In this document: positions 8,761 through 14,298 of the stretch, in pieces
Layout: each line of letters opens with the position of its first letter
How positions within the stretch are numbered: the stretch's first letter is position 1
NCBI GenBank assembly: GCA_964478335.1
Contig: CAYZIC010000063.1
Coordinates: 1-14,298 of the forward strand
Direction: 5' to 3'
DNA length: 14,298 bases
Origin: CAYZIC01 sp964478335
GTDB taxonomy: Bacteria > Verrucomicrobiota > Kiritimatiellia > RFP12 > DVOR01
Made by a program: the position numbers and the translations under genes
Notes under the pieces: model-generated
What the model was told of the DNA's origin: nothing
The model's database searches: none
What the model saw: only the letters and a program-made list of their open reading frames with translations

Positions 8761-10553
8761 GACTTTTAGTTGACTGCATTCCCTATGACCAAGGCAAATC
8801 TGGCATCTCTGTCTATATGCGGCAGGTTGTCCGAAAATTGATTGACCAGGGCCACACCGTTACTCTCCTCAAAGAAGCCTCTTGTACGGAGTATTTTGGC
8901 GATTGCGAAGCGATCACATTGCCGATCTGGACCGACAATCCGCTTGTATCCATGCTCTGGCACCTCTTTGTCATTCCCCTACAGTTACTACTCTGGCGCA
9001 AACGCTTTGACCGCGTCATCGTTTTGGCGGGTAATCGTCGCCTCTTTTGTGCCTGTCCGATTCCCGTGACAGTCGTGGTGCATGACCTTTCGCAATATCA
9101 CATTGATGCCAAGTATGATGCCTTTCGCACGGCCTATACGCGCTATGTCTTGCCCTTCTTCTTGCGCCATCTTAAAGCCGACGTTGTCGCCATTAGCCAA
9201 AGCACGCGCAATGACCTCATTAACTATTGGCGTATCCACGCAGATCAAATTCGCATCGTCTACAATGGTGTCAACCACGCCACCTTACCCGTCGATACCA
9301 ACCATGGCACAGGTAACGAAGTCCTCTACGTCTCCCGCCTTGAGCATCCGGGCAAAAACCACCTGCGCTTGATTCAAGCATGGGAAAAGCTCCCTCTAGA
9401 GATTCTCGCCAAATACAAACTCGTGCTCGTTGGTGCAGATTGGCCTGGAAGTGACTGCATTCGTGCGGCCATTGCCTGTTCGCCTGCGCGTGACACCATT
9501 ATTCTCAAAGGCTTCATTGAGACCAGTGAGCTCCATGCGCTCTACTCATCCTGCCGCCTGCTTGTCTTCCCCTCGCTTTTTGAGGGCTTTGGCTTAGGTT
9601 TAGCCGAGGCCATGGCCTGCGGAACAATTTGCGCCTGCAGCAAGACCTCATCACTGGGTGAGATTGCTCAAGATGCGGCTATTACCTTTGAGCCTACCGA
9701 CACACTGGCAATCACCAATGCCATCACACAAGGCTTGACAGATGAGAAACTGCGCGCAACGTTACGCCCCAAAGCCCTCGAGCGCGCCAAGCAATTTGAC
9801 TGGAGTAAGACCGCTAAATCTCTTATCCCGGACTATGCCTATTCGCCAACAGTAACGATCTTTGACGTGCCCATCATGCGCGTTACCATGGCACAGACCC
9901 TCGAACAAATCGATCAGGCCATTCTCGAGCAAACGCCAAAAATGGGGGCTTTTGTCAACGCTGATTGCCTCAATCAGATCTACACCAATCCAGCCTATCA
10001 GCTCATTCTTCAAAAGCGCGCTTCCTTCATTTGGGGAGACGGATCGGGCGTCGCCTGGGCGGCCAACCACTATAACCAACCGCTCCCTGCCAATATCAAT
10101 GGCACCGACCTCCTGCCACTCTTGTGCGAAAGAGGCTACAAGCTCTTCCTCTTTGGTGCGATGCCAGGCGTCGCAGATGAGGCCAAGGCTAAACTGCAAT
10201 CTGCCCACCCCAATGCGCGCATCGTCGGCACCCACCACGGCTATTATGCACCAGAAGAATGCGACTCCATTATCGCGCAGATCAATGATGCAAAGCCCGA
10301 CATCCTCCTTGTTGCCATGGGGGTGCCCGCCCAGGAGATGTGGATTGCCACACATTTGGGTAAGCTCAATGTGCCCCTGTCGATTGGCGTTGGCGGGCTC
10401 TTTGACTTCGCCTCCGAACGCATCCCCCGCGCGCCCCTGTGGATGCGCAACCACGGCATCGAGTGGATGTATCGGCTCTATCAAGAGCCCCGCCGTCTAT
10501 TCAAGCGATACGTCATTGGCAATCCCCTCCTTGTCTGGCGAATCTTCTCATGA
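8757..10553 (+). CDS. Two-domain glycosyltransferase: GT4 fused to WecG/TagA/CpsF (GT26)
   Basis: This 598-residue protein joins two complete transferases. Residues 1-360 are GT4: GKSGISVYMRQVV, then YVSRLEHPGKNH with donor-binding Arg/Lys, and FPSLFEGFGLGLAEAMACG with E276-x7-E284. Residues about 364-598 are a full-length GT26 domain: FVNADCLNQI (399-408), WGDGSGVAWA (426-435), NGTDLLPLL, LFLFGAMPGVADEA, MGVPAQEMW (521-529), GVGGLFDF, RAPLWMRNHGIEWMYRLYQEPRR and KRYVIGNP. The C-terminal segment that completes the membrane-associated active site in TagA enzymes is present. GT26 members add ManNAc, ManNAcA or glucose to a lipid-linked first sugar, so one polypeptide may perform two steps near the start of the repeat unit. 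The usual G-x-P-K-Q-E motif reads G-V-P-A-Q-E (A525 for Lys), though Q526 is kept. It is the last gene of the operon. Confidence 0.9.
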   Translation: MRLLVDCIPYDQGKSGISVYMRQVVRKLIDQGHTVTLLKEASCTEYFGDCEAITLPIWTDNPLVSMLWHLFVIPLQLLLWRKRFDRVIVLAGNRRLFCACPIPVTVVVHDLSQYHIDAKYDAFRTAYTRYVLPFFLRHLKADVVAISQSTRNDLINYWRIHADQIRIVYNGVNHATLPVDTNHGTGNEVLYVSRLEHPGKNHLRLIQAWEKLPLEILAKYKLVLVGADWPGSDCIRAAIACSPARDTIILKGFIETSELHALYSSCRLLVFPSLFEGFGLGLAEAMACGTICACSKTSSLGEIAQDAAITFEPTDTLAITNAITQGLTDEKLRATLRPKALERAKQFDWSKTAKSLIPDYAYSPTVTIFDVPIMRVTMAQTLEQIDQAILEQTPKMGAFVNADCLNQIYTNPAYQLILQKRASFIWGDGSGVAWAANHYNQPLPANINGTDLLPLLCERGYKLFLFGAMPGVADEAKAKLQSAHPNARIVGTHHGYYAPEECDSIIAQINDAKPDILLVAMGVPAQEMWIATHLGKLNVPLSIGVGGLFDFASERIPRAPLWMRNHGIEWMYRLYQEPRRLFKRYVIGNPLLVWRIFS

Positions 10554-10567
10554 CGCATTAGTACGCA

Positions 10568-10604
10568 AAGTGCGACAAAATGAATAACACCTTTTGTCGC
10601 ACTT
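10568..10604 (+). terminator. Rho-independent terminator of the polysaccharide operon
   Basis: The arms AAGTGCGACAAAA (10568-10580) and TTTTGTCGCACTT (10592-10604) form a perfect 13-bp stem with an 11-base loop. The T-rich run ATTGTTTT follows. The hairpin lies 14 bases after the stop of the last operon gene. The U tract is interrupted, so efficiency may be moderate. It could also stop transcripts arriving from the minus-strand small gene. Confidence 0.8.
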
Positions 10605-10824
10605 ATTGTTTTGAAATATGGGATGCGTAAATATCTAGCCGTCTTGCGCGTGTTAGTGCGGTGCTCCATGATAGCATGTTAAGAGCGCTTTGAACTGTGC
10701 TTCCAGCGTTTGCAGAGTAAAGATACGATAAGGGTGGAAATGGGCAGCATTGATTGACTCGTTGACCGTGCACATAATAAAGTGAGCCTTTTCATTTGGC
10801 TGGTCATCTTTAGACTTTTTCCCT
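10605..10824. other. AT-rich spacer with a possible minus-strand reading-frame remnant
   Basis: No plus-strand gene is evident here. On the minus strand one frame is open from 10838 down to a TAA at 10653-10655. It encodes about 57 residues after the T7 tract (EGKKSKDDQPNEKAHF, then VNESINAAHFHPYRIFTLQT). It has no start codon of its own at the upstream end and runs on in the +1 frame from the small minus-strand gene that ends at 10825. Its codons resemble real coding sequence, so it may be the detached 3' half of that gene. A chance open frame is also possible. Confidence 0.3.
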
Positions 10825-10995
10825 TCAAAAAAACGTCGCTAGCTTTTTTGTATGCGTGGCTTTGGTGAATTTATTTGTGGCAAACTTAGCCTGTCGATCC
10901 TGTTGTTCCTTTTCTTTGAGCACTTTTAGCTGGCTGAGCTCGTTGTCGATGAGATCTCTTATTTTAAGGAGAAGGTCGGATTGATTCTCATCCAT
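10825..10995 (-). CDS. Small coiled-coil protein, unknown function, possibly truncated
   Basis: This is a 56-residue reading frame on the strand opposite to all other genes. The ATG at 10995 is preceded by AAGGA with a 9-base spacer; an upstream ATG at 11028 has no such site. The sequence MDENQSDLLLKIRDLIDNEL is followed by SQLKVLKEKEQQDRQAKF, with heptad-like Leu spacing and many charged residues. It therefore looks like an amphipathic helix and short coiled coil. Small proteins opening with MDEN and an LLxxIRDL helix often carry a membrane segment afterwards, but this one does not. The frame ends at a TGA directly after a T7 run; reading one base further on would continue for 57 codons. I do not recognise a family, and function cannot be given. 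Confidence 0.45.
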   Translation of the reverse strand: MDENQSDLLLKIRDLIDNELSQLKVLKEKEQQDRQAKFATNKFTKATHTKKLATFF

Positions 10996-11198
10996 GGTAG
11001 GCGATCCTTGATTGTACTTGTATAACAAATCGTATTAATCAAAATAGCTTTTGATAGTTTCTGTTATTTACAATAGCAAATAGTTTCCAATAAGACAAGC
11101 GATTAATTCAATTATTTTTGCAGGATGAAGTAAGTATACCCGCATCTAGCACTTTGATTTTGGGGAATTGGGAAGCCTCTGCTTACTGCTGTATACAA

Positions 11199-11275
11199 AG
11201 CACGTGTCTTTTACCACTATCGCCTTGACTCTAGAGGGCGTTTTTGCTAGTCTCTTAAGTATTACTAGCACGTGT
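11199..11275. repeat. Pair of AGCACGTGT direct repeats
   Basis: AGCACGTGT occurs at 11199-11207 and again at 11267-11275, 68 bases apart. Each holds the palindrome CACGTG. One copy lies upstream of the candidate -35 and the other just upstream of the proximal -10-like hexamer. Such a pair could be two binding sites for one regulator of the GH2 gene; no regulator is visible. Confidence 0.4.
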
Positions 11276-11287
11276 GTAATGTATTAT
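11225..11287 (+). promoter_or_regulatory. Candidate promoters of the GH2 gene
   Basis: Two options overlap. First, TTGACT (11225-11230) with a 17-base spacer and TAGTCT (11248-11253): a good -35 with a poor -10. Second, TATTAT (11282-11287), a strong -10 with no clear -35, as expected for an activator-dependent promoter. The second would start transcription near 11294, giving a leader of about 18 bases. The second is favoured by its likeness to the promoter at the right end of the window, where the same 10-mer follows the -10. Confidence 0.4.
11245..11270. promoter_or_regulatory. Operator-like inverted repeat
   Basis: TGCTAGT (11245-11251) and ACTAGCA (11264-11270) are perfect 7-base inverted arms 12 bases apart. 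The centre-to-centre distance is 19 bases, close to two helical turns, as for a dimeric regulator. The site covers the first candidate -10 and would block it if bound. Confidence 0.35.
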
Positions 11288-11297
11288 TCTCTCAAAC

Positions 11298-11303
11298 AAA
11301 GGA
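11298..11303 (+). promoter_or_regulatory. Ribosome binding site deciding the GH2 start
   Basis: AAAGGA ends 8 bases before the ATG at 11312. That ATG begins a clear signal peptide, so the 48 residues that could be added upstream are rejected. Confidence 0.7.
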
Positions 11304-11311
11304 TCATCTCT

Positions 11312-13843
11312 ATGAATCTGACCTATTCCTCCCTCCTATTAGCGAGCATGGGCACCCTGTGTTGCGCCACACAACCGCTCCTCGCCAAAACCCCAGACGC
11401 ACCCAAGGTCATCTATTCGACCGCAGGCTTTCATGCCATCAAAGGCAGCCCGCGTACGGTTCAATCCTTTAACATTGGCTGGACCTTTACGATGGATGCG
11501 CAAAACCCCTTGGCTACGCATGAGATCGTCAACATCCCCCATGGCATTCGCCTCGAGCCCATCACAGCCAGTGGCGGTGTGAATTACCAAGGCGAAGTCG
11601 CCTACGAGCGCACCTACCAAATCGATGGACAGGGCCGTCACTCTTATCTCCACTTTGAGGCCGTCATGGGCCGGTGCCAAATCTTGATTGATGGCAAAAA
11701 GGTCGCCGAACACTTCGGCGGCTACCTACCCTTTAATGTGACCTTGCCTGCTGACAATCAGCGCCACACCGTTCGCGTCGTGGCCAACAATCGCGACGAC
11801 AAGTCCTATCCACCGGGCAAACCCCAGCACGCGCTCGACTACACCTATTTTGGTGGCCTCTATCGTGACGTCTGGTTGGTCCAAACCGATAGCACCAACC
11901 GCTTGGATCCTGAGCAGATGCGTTTCTCCACGACCGAGCTCGGCTCCAGTCAGGCTAGCGTCAAATTCGAAATTGCCGCTGCGGTCAAAGCTCCCGCCAC
12001 GGTACGTTTCTCGATCGCGGGCAAGAGCGGTTCTGCTCAGGTTACCCCCGAGAAGCCCAACGCCACCATTGAGCTCGTCCTCAATCAACCCAAGCTTTGG
12101 TCACCACAAGAGCCCAATCTCTACGATAGCACCGTTACCCTCGCAGTGAACAACAAAGTCTGCGACTCATTCTCGATCAAGGCCGGTATTCGCACCTTGG
12201 CATTTAGGGCAAAAGACGGCTTTTTCCTCAACAACAAGCCCTACGGCAAGCCCCTCATCGGTGGCAACCGCCACCAAGACTTTGCCATCATTGGCAACGC
12301 CCTCTCCAATAGCCTCCACACCCGTGACGTCCTGCTCATGAAGCAAGTCGGCATGGATATCGTACGTAATGCTCACTGCCCACAAGATCCAGCCTTTATG
12401 GATGCCTGCGACCAGCTGGGACTCTTTGTCATCGTCAACAATCCCGGTTGGCAATTCTGGAATAGCGCCCCCATCTTTGCTCAGCGCGTGCGTGAAGACA
12501 TCCGCAACCTCGTGCGCCGCGATCGCAACCACCCCTGCGTGCTTTTCTGGGAACCCGTTCTCAACGAAACCTACTATCCCGAAGCCGAAGCCAAGAAGTG
12601 GCAAGACATTGTCACCGAAGAAGCCCCCGGCATGCTCTGCGCATCTGACTACCATGCCAAAGGCGCCAAACTCTTCCCCATCCTTTACCCCCACGGCAAA
12701 TACCACCGCGAAGCCAATCCCCGTCCTGGCGTGACCTACTTCGTGCGCGAATGGGGCGACTGCGTCGACAACTGGAGCTCACACAACTCCCCGAGCCGCT
12801 GCGCACGCGTTTGGGGCGAAGTGCCCCAATTGATCCAAGCCCAGCACTACGCAGACCCACCCTACGCAGCCACCTCGCTCACCTCATTGCACACCGCCCC
12901 ATCCAGCCACATCGGTGGCACCATGTGGCATACCTTTGACCACCAGCGTGGCTACCACCCAGACTCCTTCTACGGCGGCCTCTTTGATGCCTATCGTCAA
13001 CCCAAGTATGCCGCACAGCTCTTTGAAGCACAACGCGACCCCCGCGAACACCCCTACGTCGCCATCGCCCACGAAATGACCCCCTTCTCACCCAAGGACG
13101 TCACCGTCTATTCAAACTGCCCCGTCGTCAAATTGACTGCAGACTATGGTAATAACGACTGCAAAACCTTCACCTACAAGCAAAACCTCAAGGCCAAAGG
13201 CATGCGTCACCCCATTATTACCTTTAAGAACGCCTGGTCACACGCTCAAGACAAATGGAGCAAACAGCAACACCGCTCCGCACTCATTGTCCGCGGCTAC
13301 GACCTCAACGGCAAAGAGATTGCCAAAGCGGTTCGCAAACCCTCCCGCCGTAGCACGACCCTCAAGCTCGAAGTCCAAACCCTCGGCGTCGATCCCGTCG
13401 CCAATGGCTCTGACCTCTTTGTTGTCGTCGCAACCCTGTCCGATGGCAAGACCGTCAAACGCCTCAGTCAAGAGTACATCACCTTTACCGTTACCGGCCA
13501 AGGCGAAGCCGTTGCCTCCACCGAAACCCAGAGCAACCCAATCGCACTCCAATGGGGCACCGCACCCCTCATCGTGCGTACCACCACCCAACCCGGTGAC
13601 ATCAAGATCACCGCAGCCCTCACCCATGGCGGCAGCCAAAAGGCAAAACCAACCTCCATCACCATTAAAACAAAACCCGCCACCACCCTATTGGCCCCTA
13701 GCTTCGTTGCCCCCAAGGCAAACTCGACAGACTCCAACAAAGCGGTGACACGTTCGGCAAATCAACACCAACCCACCCAAGCCGAAATCGACAAAGCCCT
13801 CAAAGACGCCGAACGCGACCAAACCGCCTTTGGCGAATTCTAA
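11312..13843 (+). CDS. Secreted GH2 glycoside hydrolase (beta-galactosidase type)
   Basis: This is an 843-residue exported enzyme. Residues 1 to about 26 form a signal peptide (hydrophobic TYSSLLLASMGTL, likely cleavage after PLLA). The sugar-binding jelly roll follows (GGVNYQGEVAYERTY to YFGGLYRDVWLV), then an immunoglobulin-like domain and the TIM barrel. Barrel landmarks are VRNAHCPQDPAFMDACDQLG (R352, H355), RDRNHPCVLFWEPVLNET with acid/base E419, and VREWGDCVDNWSSHNS with nucleophile E480. DHQRGYHPDSFYGGLFDAYRQPKYA closes the barrel. The last ~240 residues are beta-rich domains (DVTVYSNCPVVKL and DPVANGSDLFVVVATLSDGK) and a charged tail ending TAFGEF. The enzyme should release terminal beta-linked sugars outside the cytoplasm; galactoside, glucuronide or mannoside specificity cannot be told. 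Codon use is strongly C-ending, unlike the polysaccharide genes. It forms its own transcription unit. Confidence 0.9.
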   Translation: MNLTYSSLLLASMGTLCCATQPLLAKTPDAPKVIYSTAGFHAIKGSPRTVQSFNIGWTFTMDAQNPLATHEIVNIPHGIRLEPITASGGVNYQGEVAYERTYQIDGQGRHSYLHFEAVMGRCQILIDGKKVAEHFGGYLPFNVTLPADNQRHTVRVVANNRDDKSYPPGKPQHALDYTYFGGLYRDVWLVQTDSTNRLDPEQMRFSTTELGSSQASVKFEIAAAVKAPATVRFSIAGKSGSAQVTPEKPNATIELVLNQPKLWSPQEPNLYDSTVTLAVNNKVCDSFSIKAGIRTLAFRAKDGFFLNNKPYGKPLIGGNRHQDFAIIGNALSNSLHTRDVLLMKQVGMDIVRNAHCPQDPAFMDACDQLGLFVIVNNPGWQFWNSAPIFAQRVREDIRNLVRRDRNHPCVLFWEPVLNETYYPEAEAKKWQDIVTEEAPGMLCASDYHAKGAKLFPILYPHGKYHREANPRPGVTYFVREWGDCVDNWSSHNSPSRCARVWGEVPQLIQAQHYADPPYAATSLTSLHTAPSSHIGGTMWHTFDHQRGYHPDSFYGGLFDAYRQPKYAAQLFEAQRDPREHPYVAIAHEMTPFSPKDVTVYSNCPVVKLTADYGNNDCKTFTYKQNLKAKGMRHPIITFKNAWSHAQDKWSKQQHRSALIVRGYDLNGKEIAKAVRKPSRRSTTLKLEVQTLGVDPVANGSDLFVVVATLSDGKTVKRLSQEYITFTVTGQGEAVASTETQSNPIALQWGTAPLIVRTTTQPGDIKITAALTHGGSQKAKPTSITIKTKPATTLLAPSFVAPKANSTDSNKAVTRSANQHQPTQAEIDKALKDAERDQTAFGEF

Positions 13844-13854
13844 GTGCGGCACCC

Positions 13855-13897
13855 CCGCAGTACACGATCACAGTATCCTGCGGAGAGCCTGAGGCTC
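13855..13897. repeat. Short inverted repeats after the GH2 stop
   Basis: CCGCAG (13855-13860) can pair with CTGCGG (13878-13883). GAGCC (13885-13889) can pair with GGCTC (13893-13897) across a TGA triloop. These sit between the stop codon and the main terminator and could fold in the transcript, but the stems are short. Confidence 0.35.
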
Positions 13898-13911
13898 AAA
13901 AATGATCATTG

Positions 13912-13953
13912 ACAATTGAGGCGTTTATTCTTAAATGCCTCAATTGTTTTTTT
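13912..13953 (+). terminator. Strong rho-independent terminator of the GH2 gene
   Basis: ACAATTGAGGC (13912-13922) pairs perfectly with GCCTCAATTGT (13937-13947). One G-U and three A-U pairs extend the stem to 15 pairs with a 6-base loop (13927-13932). The right arm runs into seven Ts (13947-13953). It lies about 70 bases after the GH2 stop. Confidence 0.92.
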
Positions 13954-13983
13954 ACTCCATACGCCACCTGAGAGACAAAAGAC

Positions 13984-14211
13984 GAGCGGCTGCGCCGCTC
14001 TATCTCTGACCGCTCTGCGGGAGATCATCTAGCGGTCCTCTGCGATTGAATTGGCAGACAGGAAGAACCTGCCTGGGCTGTTCACTGTAACGAGGCGACG
14101 CAGTCGCCTCCCACTGCGCCTCCGCGTCTCTGCGTTAAAATGCCTGGCAGTCCCGCGAGCGTAGCGACTGTTCCAAAAGGCCGCAGGCCGTTCTGCGAGG
14201 CGCAGCCTCGC
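13984..14211. repeat. Cluster of short hairpins with 3-base loops
   Basis: There is no gene here. Four perfect inverted repeats have 3-base loops. GAGCGGC-TGC-GCCGCTC spans 13984-14000. GAGGCGAC-GCA-GTCGCCTC spans 14092-14110. GGCC-GCA-GGCC spans 14179-14189. GCGAGGC-GCA-GCCTCGC spans 14195-14211. A further 7-base pair, GACCGCT (14008-14014) with AGCGGTC (14031-14037), has a longer loop. An 8-pair arm with one mismatch (14055-14062 with 14068-14075) adds another. The arms differ in sequence, so these share a shape rather than a consensus, as in some bacterial intergenic palindrome families. Confidence 0.75.
14113..14136. repeat. Degenerate GCG octamer repeat (three units)
   Basis: Three adjacent 8-base units, ACTGCGCC, TCCGCGTC and TCTGCGTT, share a central YGCG and are followed by AAAA. 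The phrase resembles GCG-rich octamer tracts that I recall from spacers of many environmental bacterial genomes. No coding role is apparent. Confidence 0.55.
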
Positions 14212-14245
14212 CTCTCATTTATTTCAATAATCCAGATATTTAGGC

Positions 14246-14274
14246 TTGCAATCGCCAGCTTAATCAGCTACACT
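14246..14274 (+). promoter_or_regulatory. Promoter reading out of the right end of the window
   Basis: TTGCAA (14246-14251) and TACACT (14269-14274) are separated by exactly 17 bases, each matching 4 of 6 consensus positions of a housekeeping promoter. Transcription would start near 14281. The 10-mer CTCTCAAACA at 14276-14285 is also present in the GH2 leader, in the same position relative to its -10-like hexamer. The gene served lies outside the window. Confidence 0.5.
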
Positions 14275-14298
14275 ACTCTCAAACATTAGGTGATAGAC

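Larger units (their letters stand above)
10996..11311. other. Divergent intergenic and promoter region
   Basis: This AT-rich stretch separates the small minus-strand gene from the GH2 gene, and I see no coding sequence in it. The GH2 frame is open back to 11168, but that part has no ribosome site and no family likeness. The right half holds the candidate GH2 promoters, a 9-bp direct repeat and a 7-bp inverted repeat listed separately. Two GTATAC palindromes (11134-11139 and 11191-11196) lie 57 bases apart. For the minus strand, a weak -10-like TATACA lies just upstream of the small gene. Confidence 0.6.

Noticed and set aside
9762..10484. 240-codon open frame on the minus strand
   Set aside because: It lies entirely opposite the GT4-GT26 gene, has no family likeness and no convincing ribosome site. 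It is a shadow of the coding bias of the real gene.
9862..10587. 241-codon open frame on the plus strand in another frame
   Set aside because: It overlaps the fusion gene, is Ser/Pro-rich as expected for an out-of-frame reading, and runs into the terminator stem.
10481..10669. 62-codon minus-strand frame across the operon end
   Set aside because: It spans the 3' end of the GT26 domain and the terminator hairpin and shows no protein-like pattern.
11150..11190. Sigma-54 type promoter in the G-rich patch before the GH2 gene
   Set aside because: The patch TTGGGGAATTGGGAAG lacks the GG and GC dinucleotides at the -24/-12 spacing needed for such a promoter.
11168..11311. Upstream start for the GH2 gene
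   Set aside because: The extra 48 residues have no ribosome site and would place the signal peptide inside the protein.
12167..12706. 179-codon minus-strand frame inside the GH2 gene
   Set aside because: It is an antisense shadow. The GH2 motifs, including the acid/base Glu, are in the plus frame at the same place.
13984..14211. CRISPR array or tRNA cluster
   Set aside because: The palindromes differ in sequence and spacing, there is no constant repeat with unique spacers, and no cloverleaf with anticodon and T-loop can be drawn.

Overview
The window is bacterial, with Shine-Dalgarno sites, tightly overlapping genes on one strand and rho-independent terminators. It holds two transcription units, both on the + strand. 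The lineage cannot be fixed. The carbohydrate-active gene content, a GH2 enzyme of the REWGD/ILNET-like type, and GCG-rich octamer and triloop-hairpin repeats remind me of Verrucomicrobiota or related PVC-group bacteria. That is a weak inference.

Unit 1 (1-10604) is the 3' part of a surface or exo-polysaccharide biosynthesis operon of at least nine genes. In order they are: a GH9-like glycoside hydrolase (5' end outside the window), an alkaline-phosphatase-superfamily phosphohydrolase, two family 2 glycosyltransferases, a Wzx-type flippase, a GT8-like glycosyltransferase, a YrbL-like kinase-fold protein, a GT4 glycosyltransferase, and a two-domain protein joining GT4 to a WecG/TagA/CpsF (GT26) domain. 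Most neighbours overlap by 1-10 bp or are 1-10 bp apart. The unit ends at a perfect 13-bp hairpin. The simplest reading is that sugars are added one by one to a lipid-linked precursor on the cytoplasmic face, and Wzx flips the finished unit. The kinase and the phosphatase-fold enzyme may add, remove or process phosphate groups, and the GH9-like enzyme may trim the polymer. No Wzy polymerase, chain-length regulator or outer-membrane exporter lies in the window.

Between the units (10605-11311) is an AT-rich spacer. It holds a probable small minus-strand coiled-coil gene, apparently cut short at a T7 tract, and a promoter region with a 9-bp direct repeat containing CACGTG and a 7-bp inverted repeat.

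Unit 2 (11312-13953) is a single gene for a secreted GH2 glycoside hydrolase (beta-galactosidase type). Its codon use is strongly C-rich, and a strong terminator follows. The last ~340 bases hold no gene. They contain a cluster of short perfect hairpins with 3-base loops, a degenerate GCG octamer repeat, and a likely promoter reading out of the window whose start region shares a 10-mer with the leader of the GH2 gene.
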